Under the pieces are notes generated by a model. That model was not told the origin of the DNA, did not search any database, and saw only the letters and a program-made list of their open reading frames with translations. Positions 1-6,295 of a DNA stretch of 6,460 nt are shown piece by piece. Within the stretch, counting starts at the first letter, position 1; each line of letters begins with the position of its first letter. The DNA is taken from contig JAHWKV010000061.1 of NCBI GenBank assembly GCA_019347725.1, positions 1-6,460 of the forward strand. Direction: 5' to 3'. This DNA is from Actinomycetota bacterium (lineage in GTDB: Bacteria; Actinomycetota; CADDZG01; JAHWKV01). A program made the translations under genes and the position numbers.

Positions 1-30
1 GATCTCGGCCACGCTCGCCGCCGGGGGCAC

Positions 31-2556
31 CTACCTTGCGATCAGCTCCACCGGCATGCTGGACCGCCAGGTCCCACAGACGCCGGGCCCCGTCGCCGAC
101 CAGACGGCGGTGCAACCGAGCGCAGCTCCGTCCGTAAATCCATCCGAGGCTGTGACGCTCAGCCCGTCCGGGAGTTGTATCCGGACCGCCAAGGTGTCGG
201 GTGTAACGGTTGACTGCTTCTGCACATCCAAGCGGTAACGGCCATCCCGAAACGCGGACGGGAGGCGATAGCTAAAGGTGAGCTCCTCGGTTTCCCCCGG
301 TCCAACCTTCACGTAGGTGGCGAGTCTGCGTTTGCCCAGTTCGGTGGCGTTTTGCAAGGCGGGATCTTCTTTGCCGTCGCGCAACATCTGCTGCAGCTGC
401 GCTCTTTGGGGAATAAAAAGATTAAGCAAAGTGAGCGCTTCTCCCGACTCCAAATTTAACGTTTCGCGGCTACCGCCTACGTCATGAGGGAACTCCACGT
501 CCGTTGGAGCATGGTTGGTGACGGTGATGGTGGCTGCTGCCGTCAACGTGCCGTCCGCATCTAGTTCACCTGAGTAGGAAATGTCGCGCGACAGGTAGTA
601 GTCCATCTTATTTTGTCCGAAGTTCTGACCGACCAGCAACAGGTAGTCGTCCTGCGAGGCGACCACTTGTCCGGCAAGACCCAAGCTCTCGAAAAGAGCC
701 TGTTCCTGCGGTCGCGAAGAGTAAAGAATTAAGTGTCTTTCGTCGGCGGCTTTGCCGAGCGCACCAATAAGGGCGCCGGTGTCCAGGTCGGTGTCGCTAA
801 TGATCTTGGCCCAGACGGCCCCCGCTATGGTGCTTAGCTGCTCGCGTCGCTCGGCGGTGTCGTCACCGTATTGAAAGTACAAACGATTGAGCGTCCAGTC
901 GACAACGTTGCCGGAGGTGATCGGTTCGGGGATTTCTGGAATCTCGACGGGTCCGGTTACCTCCAACAGGTAGGACAGAGCCATCGGGTCGACCGATATC
1001 AAGCCGTCGGCAGGTATGTTAGCGACCCTTTGGAGGCTGGTGGTAAAAAGCCGCGCGCCGGTAGGAAAATCGGGGCTCATCAACAGGTTCGCCCACGCGG
1101 ACAGTCCCCCGATGGTCAGGTACTGGCGCACGTACTCCGGGTCCGTTCCCAGGGTCGATGCGTCGGTGGGCAGCCCCGGCAGACCGCTTACGCCACGGAA
1201 ATTCCCCAAGTGAACCCGTCCGTCCTCCGCAGTAAGCAGCCCGAACGAACCTAGATAACCGCCGCGGCCGCGCAGCTCGGCGTTGTTTTCTGCTCCCAGA
1301 ATCCAAGTACGGCGCTCACCTAGTCCAAACATGCTTGGCAGCAGTTCCGTGGCTGCTGCAGCAGCTTCGGCTTGGCGGAGAACTTCGTCCAGTAACTCTA
1401 AGGACCGCGCCCTGGCACGGCTCACCGTAGGAACCAGGAAACGATGGGGGGTGGCCGAGATGAGGCTCTTTGTATGTCGTAGATTGTTCCTCATGCGTTG
1501 CGCAGGCTCGGAGGCAGCAGCCAAGTTGTTGACGTCCAGGTCCCCGTTGGAGAACAGCGATCGATCAGCATCGTCTACCGGCAGTATCTCCAGCAGTTGA
1601 ATGCCGGCGTTTCCGGCTGCGACCAGATTTTCCCCGGCGTCGGCGATTGCGATGGGCACCTCGATGTTGTTGTTGATCCCCGGGATCGCCCTAAGCGGCA
1701 AGATCGGCCAAGATCGGAGCTTGCTTCCAGCGGAATCAAATTGATCGGCGGCCCGACTCAACCCGGACTCGGCGCCGTCCACCTCAACGCCGGTTGCCGC
1801 GCGGTGTGCCTCGGTCAAGCTCCTCTGTGCCGCGATTAAATCCCTGCGAGCCGATAATCCCGCCCATGCCGCGGCGGTAAGCATCACGCTTAGCCCGGCG
1901 AGTACGATCGGCAGGGCGAACCGAACCCGAACCCAAGACGGGCTCGGTCCGGGAATGGCACGCTCTTGTTTTGGAGCGGCGTCTCGCCAGGATCGGTCGC
2001 GTTCCCAAAGCCTCGCAGCCATTCGAAGGCTGGTCTCACGGTGCGCGGCAAGCAGCGCCAGTGTGCGCCACAGCAGCCAAAGATCGAAGGCGAAGGTCCG
2101 GTTGGGGACGTAAAAGGCGTCGTATTCGGGGTTCTTGCTGGGAGGCCGGGTTCGATACCGGCTCACTTGGTGCAGTCCGGTTATACCCGGGCGAACCGCC
2201 GGCGCGAAGTGCGCGGGGTTCTCAGCTACTTCGAGAGGGGTTGGCCGCGGCCCGACCAGGGACATGTCGCCACGCAGGACATTCCACAGCGTCGCAACGG
2301 TTCCGAGCCCGGTCGGCCGGCTTTGTATCCTCAAAAGGGCAAACCGCTTGCCGTTCTTGCCTATATGCACCTGCTGGCTTAGCGCCGATCCGGGAGCTCG
2401 CCGAGCCAGTATGTAAAGGATGGCGATGAGCGGTGCGCAGATGATCAGCCCAAGCAAGCCCGCGGCGATGTCGCGCCCTCGCGCAGAGAGTTCGTAAAGC
2501 CGGTTGCGCGGGGCTAATCGGCGCGCACCCGACCGCAGCTTTTCCGGCCTACGCAC
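31..2556 (-). CDS. Degenerate sugar-transferase domain fused to DUF4012 membrane protein
   Basis: The 841-residue protein has two parts. Residues about 25-172 match the bacterial sugar transferase (monotopic phosphoglycosyl transferase) fold: a hydrophobic re-entrant-type segment at 29-49 with a helix-breaking Pro42, GKNGKRF at 66-72, LWNVLRGDMSLVGPRP at 90-105 and RPGITGLHQVS at 122-132. The stretch between GKNGKRF and LWNVL is much shorter than usual, and the catalytic Asp-Glu of the normal LDELPQLWNVL motif reads Gly85-Thr86, so this domain is probably inactive. A transmembrane helix follows at about 212-232, preceded by Arg residues (cytoplasmic N-side). Residues about 240-841 are DUF4012, with WILGAENNAELRGRGGYLGS at 418-437 and DGLISVDPMALSYLLEVTGP at 517-536, predicted outside the membrane. 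The GTG start is the most upstream possible, since an in-frame TAA directly precedes it. It is divergent from the capsule operon. DUF4012 function is unknown; a role in polysaccharide assembly or anchoring is inferred from context. Confidence 0.9.
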   Translation of the reverse strand: MRRPEKLRSGARRLAPRNRLYELSARGRDIAAGLLGLIICAPLIAILYILARRAPGSALSQQVHIGKNGKRFALLRIQSRPTGLGTVATLWNVLRGDMSLVGPRPTPLEVAENPAHFAPAVRPGITGLHQVSRYRTRPPSKNPEYDAFYVPNRTFAFDLWLLWRTLALLAAHRETSLRMAARLWERDRSWRDAAPKQERAIPGPSPSWVRVRFALPIVLAGLSVMLTAAAWAGLSARRDLIAAQRSLTEAHRAATGVEVDGAESGLSRAADQFDSAGSKLRSWPILPLRAIPGINNNIEVPIAIADAGENLVAAGNAGIQLLEILPVDDADRSLFSNGDLDVNNLAAASEPAQRMRNNLRHTKSLISATPHRFLVPTVSRARARSLELLDEVLRQAEAAAAATELLPSMFGLGERRTWILGAENNAELRGRGGYLGSFGLLTAEDGRVHLGNFRGVSGLPGLPTDASTLGTDPEYVRQYLTIGGLSAWANLLMSPDFPTGARLFTTSLQRVANIPADGLISVDPMALSYLLEVTGPVEIPEIPEPITSGNVVDWTLNRLYFQYGDDTAERREQLSTIAGAVWAKIISDTDLDTGALIGALGKAADERHLILYSSRPQEQALFESLGLAGQVVASQDDYLLLVGQNFGQNKMDYYLSRDISYSGELDADGTLTAAATITVTNHAPTDVEFPHDVGGSRETLNLESGEALTLLNLFIPQRAQLQQMLRDGKEDPALQNATELGKRRLATYVKVGPGETEELTFSYRLPSAFRDGRYRLDVQKQSTVTPDTLAVRIQLPDGLSVTASDGFTDGAALGCTAVWSATGPGVCGTWRSSMPVELIAR

Positions 2557-2570
2557 TTAGTGGTCCGTCC

Positions 2571-2599
2571 ATCTTAGGGGTGGTCTGCTTGGATGTCTG
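2571..2599 (-). promoter_or_regulatory. Candidate sigma70-type promoter for the DUF4012 gene
   Basis: Read on the minus strand, CAGACA (2599 to 2594, four of six matches to TTGACA) is followed after exactly 17 nt by TAAGAT (2576 to 2571, fits TAnnnT). The predicted start of transcription near 2564 leaves only about 8 nt before the GTG at 2556, so the mRNA would be nearly leaderless. This is a motif-based call without experimental support. Confidence 0.45.
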
Positions 2600-2618
2600 A
2601 GTTTGCCACTGATCATCT

Positions 2619-2646
2619 TTCCCAGCCAATGATTGGGATGTAGAAT
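2619..2646 (+). promoter_or_regulatory. Candidate sigma70-type promoter for the capsule operon
   Basis: TTCCCA (2619-2624, four of six matches to TTGACA) is followed after 16 nt by TAGAAT (2641-2646, five of six matches to TATAAT). Transcription from about 2653 would give a leader of roughly 77 nt before the TTG start at 2730. The -35 is weak, which would fit an activated or regulated promoter, and the spacer carries a palindrome. Confidence 0.4.
2620..2638. promoter_or_regulatory. Nested inverted repeats, possible operator
   Basis: Two inverted repeats share almost the same centre: TCCCA (2620-2624) with TGGGA (2634-2638) across 9 nt, and CCAAT (2626-2630) with ATTGG (2632-2636) around G2631. 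They lie between the proposed -35 and -10 of the rightward promoter, a typical place for a repressor or spacer-binding activator. The binding protein is unknown, and such short repeats can arise by chance. Confidence 0.3.
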
Positions 2647-2700
2647 TTAGGTTCACGCATAAAGCACGGGCTGCGGTCGACCTCGGCCACCACTGGACTG

Positions 2701-2714
2701 TTGCTTGCAGGCAA
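2701..2714 (+). promoter_or_regulatory. 14-nt near-palindrome in the leader of the kinase gene
   Basis: TTGCTTGCAGGCAA is self-complementary except for one T:G pair. It ends 3 nt before the ribosome binding site. It could be a protein-binding site, or in RNA a four-pair stem with a six-nt loop beside the translation start. The evidence is symmetry and position only. Confidence 0.2.
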
Positions 2715-2717
2715 ATC

Positions 2718-2725
2718 GGGAAGGA
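2718..2725 (+). promoter_or_regulatory. Ribosome binding site supporting the TTG start at 2730
   Basis: GGGAAGGA is a strong Shine-Dalgarno match ending 4 nt before TTG at 2730. It supports this rare start codon, which also gives an N-terminus (MELRAYLNILQQRRW) with the usual layout of Wzz-type proteins just before the first membrane helix. Confidence 0.7.
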
Positions 2726-2729
2726 CCAA

Positions 2730-4346
2730 TTGGAGCTCCGCGCTTACCTAAACATCCTTCAGCAGCGCAGGTGGCTGGTGATTTCGGTATTTGCAGCCGT
2801 AGTCGCCGTTACCGCATTCGTTTCCTGGCGTTTGACGCCCATTTACGAAGCGGTGGCCAAGGTGGAGGTGCAGCCGGCCGCAACCTCCTCAGATGACGCT
2901 GCGCGCTTGCTGGAAAGCCTGGTAGATCCCACGCTCGGTCTGCAAACCCAGGTGGAACTAATACAAAGCCAGGCGGTTCTGGGGCGGGTAGCAGTTAACG
3001 TGGGCCTTCCTTCGATCGAACGGCTCGAGGAACAGCTTGCGGTCAGGCTCGTTCCCGACACCCAGATCGTCGAGGTGAGTATCGAGCACCAGCAGGCCGA
3101 TACCGCCAGCGAGTGGGCCAATGCGATCGCCTCCGCGTACGTCAACTTTCGTAGAGACCGAGCGCTCGACGCAAGTCTGGCCGCCAGGGAGCAAATCAAT
3201 CGGGACATCGAGGAAGTTCAGACTCGGTTGTCCGAGCTGGAGGACGAGGCCTCGGCAAGCGGTGCCTCGATACGTGCCGGTCGCGACCGTGCACTGGCCA
3301 GGTTGGGCGCACTGGAAGCGCAACTGCAAAGCCTTCCTGAAGAAGGCGATCTGCTGCGCGGTGGCGGGACCGTCATATCTGCGGCACAGACTCCGACGGA
3401 GCCGGTGCGTCCTAAAAAGGCGGTCAATTTGGCCATTTCCATGGTTCTGGGCGGCTTGCTGGGGGTGGGGATAGCGCTGGTCGCGGATACCCTCGACGAC
3501 AAAATCAGGACCCCGGAAGAGGTAGAAGAGAAGGTCGGAGCACCGATCCTTGGATACATCCCCTTCGTAAAGGCGTGGGACCAACAAAACCGCGCTGGTC
3601 TGGCCATGTTCGGGACCAAAGCCTCCGGGGCGGCTGAGGCCTACCGCACTCTTCGTACCAACCTTAGTTTCGTAGCGCTGGAGCGTCCGCTGAAAACCAT
3701 TCTGGTGACGGGGGTTCTTGCCGGTACCGGCAAGTCAACCTGTGCCGCTAACCTTGCTGCAACGCTGGCTCAGGGCGGCAGCAAGGTGATCCTCGTCTCG
3801 GCGGATCTAAGAAGGCCGAGCGTGCACCGGCTCTTTGAGCTCTCCAATTCCAAAGGGCTGGTCACTGCGCTGGATCAAAAATCGGATTTATGTGAATCCC
3901 TGCAGGACACGGAGATTCGCACGCTCAAGCTGCTTGCCGCCGGGGGCCTTCCCCCGAATCCAACGGAAATCCTTGCTTCACAGCGGTTCGGCCAACTTCT
4001 AGTTGAGCTAAGAGATCTCGCGGACTACGTCGTTGTGGACGCTCCACCGGTGCTCGGGCTCGGTGATTCCAGCGCCCTAGCCTCGCAGGTAGACGGCGTT
4101 TTGTTCGTCGTTAGGCCGGGCGCCGCGACCAAGCGGGAAGTCATGCACGCCGGCGAGCAGCTCCGCAAGGCGGGGGGCCGCGTAATCGGCTGTCTTCTAA
4201 ATGCCGTAGAAGCTAACCAGGGTTACGGCTATTATTACCACTATTATTATTCCCAGTATGGAGTTGCCACGAACGGACAAGACAGTAATGGCCGAGGTAG
4301 CGGACAAGACAAGCCCCGTGAGCCCGAGTCTGCTCTTAAGAGCTAA
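2730..4346 (+). CDS. wzc: Wzz-type chain-length regulator fused to BY-kinase (polysaccharide tyrosine autokinase)
   Basis: This 538-residue inner-membrane protein should control polymer length and export by cycles of tyrosine autophosphorylation. The Wzz domain starts with a membrane helix at about 14-32, then an extracytoplasmic part with a likely coiled coil at 150-203. A Pro-rich PTEPVRP (222-228) leads into the second membrane helix at about 232-252. The cytoplasmic kinase has EAYRTLRTNLSF (303-314), Walker A GVLAGTGKST (328-337), Walker A' VILVSADLRRP (353-363), Walker B YVVVDAPPV (433-441, Asp437) and a C-terminal cluster of eight tyrosines (499-510). Walker A is unusual (VLAGTGKS rather than the common ALPGEGKS), and Walker A' has Ser357 where the first Asp of DxD is expected. 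A further 28 hydrophilic residues follow the last tyrosine. Fusion of adaptor and kinase in one chain is normal for actinobacteria. No cognate phosphatase gene is adjacent. Family assignment is firm; kinase competence is uncertain. Confidence 0.93.
   Translation: MELRAYLNILQQRRWLVISVFAAVVAVTAFVSWRLTPIYEAVAKVEVQPAATSSDDAARLLESLVDPTLGLQTQVELIQSQAVLGRVAVNVGLPSIERLEEQLAVRLVPDTQIVEVSIEHQQADTASEWANAIASAYVNFRRDRALDASLAAREQINRDIEEVQTRLSELEDEASASGASIRAGRDRALARLGALEAQLQSLPEEGDLLRGGGTVISAAQTPTEPVRPKKAVNLAISMVLGGLLGVGIALVADTLDDKIRTPEEVEEKVGAPILGYIPFVKAWDQQNRAGLAMFGTKASGAAEAYRTLRTNLSFVALERPLKTILVTGVLAGTGKSTCAANLAATLAQGGSKVILVSADLRRPSVHRLFELSNSKGLVTALDQKSDLCESLQDTEIRTLKLLAAGGLPPNPTEILASQRFGQLLVELRDLADYVVVDAPPVLGLGDSSALASQVDGVLFVVRPGAATKREVMHAGEQLRKAGGRVIGCLLNAVEANQGYGYYYHYYYSQYGVATNGQDSNGRGSGQDKPREPESALKS
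4274..4311 (+). repeat. In-frame 11-bp direct repeat in the kinase tail
   Basis: CGGACAAGACA occurs at 4274-4284 and again at 4301-4311, offset by 27 bp (nine codons). It encodes GQD twice in the hydrophilic tail after the tyrosine cluster (GQDSNGRGS then GQDKPREPE). It looks like a small in-frame duplication that has diverged. Confidence 0.5.
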
Positions 4347-4359
4347 GGTTGTGAGCAGT

Positions 4360-4364
4360 AGGAG
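4360..4364 (+). promoter_or_regulatory. Ribosome binding site for the CapD-like gene
   Basis: AGGAG ends 3 nt before ATG at 4368, a strong but closely spaced Shine-Dalgarno. The GTG at 4351 is out of frame and soon meets a stop, so ATG is the start. The site lies in the 21-bp gap after the kinase stop codon, supporting co-transcription. Confidence 0.65.
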
Positions 4365-4367
4365 CGT

Positions 4368-6260
4368 ATGAGCACTTCAAACGCACGGGTTAGACGAAGC
4401 CGTCGAGACCTAGGACTCGCCATGGTTGTCGACGGGTTGATTGTGGCGGCGACTCTCTGGTGGGCCTTGTTGCTTCGATTCGAGGGCGAGATTCCGGCCG
4501 GCTATTACCAAGCGTTCGTCCTGACGGTTCCTATCGCCATTGGGGCAGTTCTGTTATCGGGCCATTTGATGGGCCTGTACCGGATCGTGCGCAAGTACAC
4601 CAGCCTCGGCGAAGCCTGGCGCATTGCCAAGGTAGTTACCCTTACCGCTGGCACTGTACTCATCGTCAGCCAGGGTCACTACCTGCTGGAGGATGCGCGG
4701 CTGCTGCCGCTGTCGATACCGCTCATCTGGGGGCCGCCGGCTTTCCTTGGATTGGTTGCCCCCCGGGTGTTCCGAAGATTTATGGCCCATTTCAAGCTGG
4801 GAAAGTCGGTGCGGGCGGACGCTGATCGAGTTCTGATCGTAGGCGCCGGAGACGCGGGCGAGCATATTGTACGTGACGCACTGCGCAACCCCGACGCACG
4901 TTTGCACCCGGTCGCCTTTGTCGACGACGACTCCACCAAGATCGGTAGAAGGATTCACGGCCTGCCCGTAGCAGGCTCTATCGGGGAGCTGCCCAAGGTG
5001 GTGGCCGACAAGTCGGTGGACAAGGTAGTCATTGCGTTGCCCAACGCACCGTCGAAGCTGGTCCGCACCATCTTGGACCTGGTCGCCGAATCCGGCGCCC
5101 AGGCGCAGATCATCCCCACGCTCCCGGAGCTCATGGGCGAGCAGCCCACTTCGGCTCATATCAGGGATGTCGACATCGGCGATCTCATAGGCCGGCGTCC
5201 GGTCGAGGTGGACGCTGAGGAGATTTCCAAGATCTTTAAGGGGCAGGTTGTTTTGGTCAGCGGAGCAGCGGGATCCATCGGCAGCGAACTGGCTCAGCAG
5301 GCGCTTCGCTTTCGTCCCGCTCAACTTTTGTTGCTCGACAACAACGAGACAGACCTTTACCTGTTAAAGGAGAAGCTGGCGCCGGTTGCCTGCGCTAAGG
5401 GGTCGCAGCTGCACATGATTCTTGCCGACATACGGGACCGACGACGAATTGAAGCGGTTTTTCGGCAATTCGCACCGGCCCTGGTGCTGCATGCTGCCGC
5501 TTACAAACACGTGTCGGTAATGGAAGCCTGCCCTGCTGAGGCGGTAAAAACCAACGTCACCGGAACCAGAAACCTCGCCGAGGCCGCCCGCGACAGCAGA
5601 GCCGACAAATTCGTCCTGGTGTCCACCGACAAAGCCGTTAACCCTACCAGCGTTATGGGGGCGACAAAAAGAGCGGCGGAAATGGTGCTCTCCACGCTGG
5701 CGGACGGGTCGGCCACCGCGTTCTCGTCGGTGCGGTTCGGCAACGTGTTGGGCAGCCGGGGCAGTGTGGTACCGATCATGGCGGAGCAGATAGCCAACGG
5801 CGGCCCCATAACCGTGACCCACGAGGGGGCGACCCGCTATTTCATGACCGTCAAGGAGGCGGCGGCGTTGATCTGCCAGGCCGGCGCCATAGCGGAAGGT
5901 GGCGAAACCTTCGTCTTGGAGATGGGGGAGCCGGTGAGGATCATGGACCTGGCAATGCGCATGCGGGATCTACTGGCAAACGGCCGGGCCGGTGATATCG
6001 AGATCGTCCTGACCGGGTTGCGCCAAGGAGAGAAGTTGCACGAAGATCTGTGGCACACAGACGAAGTGCTGCTCGGAAAGGTACAGCCGGGGATACTCAA
6101 GGCTCGCTCGGCTATCGACGCATTGGACGAACGCCAGGTGGACGCGGGCCTTAGAGAACTGGAGCTAATGGCCGAGATGGACGGTGATCACCACAAGATC
6201 GTGGAGCAGCTTGAACTGGCCGTGGGCTGTGTGCGACTACCCGCATCTTTGGTGCCCTAG
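4368..6260 (+). CDS. capD: Membrane-bound CapD/PglF/FlaA1-type UDP-GlcNAc 4,6-dehydratase
   Basis: The 630-residue protein has the full-length membrane form of the family. It has about four N-terminal membrane helices (roughly 17-37, 49-70, 85-103, 112-132), then a first Rossmann-like domain with VLIVGAGDAGEH (155-166). An SDR catalytic domain follows from about 293, with the NAD(P)-binding GAAGSIGSEL at 299-308. Catalytic signatures are intact: LHAAAYKHVSVMEACP (374-389), STDKAVNPTSVMGATK (419-434), with Thr420-Asp421-Lys422 equivalent to the TDK of PglF and Met430 replacing the usual SDR Tyr, as is typical here. It should convert UDP-GlcNAc (or a related UDP-HexNAc) to the 4-keto-6-deoxy sugar without C5 inversion at the cytoplasmic membrane face, feeding D-QuiNAc, D-FucNAc or bacillosamine-type sugars. 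Exact substrate and end product cannot be read from this gene alone. It is probably co-transcribed with the kinase and the following dehydratase. Confidence 0.93.
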   Translation: MSTSNARVRRSRRDLGLAMVVDGLIVAATLWWALLLRFEGEIPAGYYQAFVLTVPIAIGAVLLSGHLMGLYRIVRKYTSLGEAWRIAKVVTLTAGTVLIVSQGHYLLEDARLLPLSIPLIWGPPAFLGLVAPRVFRRFMAHFKLGKSVRADADRVLIVGAGDAGEHIVRDALRNPDARLHPVAFVDDDSTKIGRRIHGLPVAGSIGELPKVVADKSVDKVVIALPNAPSKLVRTILDLVAESGAQAQIIPTLPELMGEQPTSAHIRDVDIGDLIGRRPVEVDAEEISKIFKGQVVLVSGAAGSIGSELAQQALRFRPAQLLLLDNNETDLYLLKEKLAPVACAKGSQLHMILADIRDRRRIEAVFRQFAPALVLHAAAYKHVSVMEACPAEAVKTNVTGTRNLAEAARDSRADKFVLVSTDKAVNPTSVMGATKRAAEMVLSTLADGSATAFSSVRFGNVLGSRGSVVPIMAEQIANGGPITVTHEGATRYFMTVKEAAALICQAGAIAEGGETFVLEMGEPVRIMDLAMRMRDLLANGRAGDIEIVLTGLRQGEKLHEDLWHTDEVLLGKVQPGILKARSAIDALDERQVDAGLRELELMAEMDGDHHKIVEQLELAVGCVRLPASLVP

Positions 6261-6295
6261 GCCATCCCACTCGCAATTTATTTATCGGACAAAAT

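Larger units (their letters stand above)
2557..2729. other. Divergent intergenic regulatory region
   Basis: This 173-bp gap separates the leftward DUF4012 gene from the rightward capsule operon, so both directions must be transcribed from it or from overlapping signals. It contains a candidate promoter for each strand, overlapping inverted repeats between the plus-strand -35 and -10, an 8-bp palindrome GGTCGACC at 2675-2682, and a 14-nt near-palindrome just before the ribosome binding site of the kinase gene. I see no coding potential in it. Confidence 0.75.

Noticed and set aside
1..30. Possible start of another leftward gene directly after the DUF4012 stop (GTG at 30-28, minus, MPPAASVAEI)
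   Set aside because: Only ten codons are visible, the AAGG before it is too close to the GTG, and no family can be recognised. It may be real, but it is not supportable here.
2..240. Plus-strand open frame entering from the left edge (reads ISATLAAGGTYLAISSTG, stop at 238-240)
   Set aside because: It overlaps the last ~200 bp of the well-supported DUF4012 gene on the other strand. Its later part is Ser/Pro-rich low-complexity sequence with no recognisable motif, so it is most likely a shadow frame.
1019..1306. Open frames on the other frames and strand inside the DUF4012 gene
   Set aside because: They are Arg/Gly/Pro-rich translations without domains, typical of alternative frames in GC-rich coding DNA.
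1700..1717. Tandem AAGATCGG repeat (1700-1707 and 1710-1717)
   Set aside because: It lies in coding sequence (SKLRSWPILPL) and is too short and isolated to suggest a functional repeat.
2040..2490. Frameshift or assembly error as the cause of the missing Asp-Glu dyad
   Set aside because: Recognisable motifs before (GKNGKRF) and after (LWNVLRGDMSLVGPRP) the site are in the same uninterrupted frame, so a single indel does not explain it. A clean in-frame deletion remains possible.
2958..3619. Minus-strand open frames opposite the kinase gene
   Set aside because: They lie wholly within a gene with clear domain matches, have no family resemblance and no ribosome binding context.
4554..5324. 256-codon minus-strand open frame opposite the CapD-like gene
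   Set aside because: Long, but fully antisense to conserved catalytic sequence, with no recognisable motif; a shadow.
6261..6295. AT-rich gap between the CapD-like and CapE-like genes as terminator or promoter
   Set aside because: No stem-loop with a U-run and no paired -35/-10 was seen; it is best read as an operon spacer.
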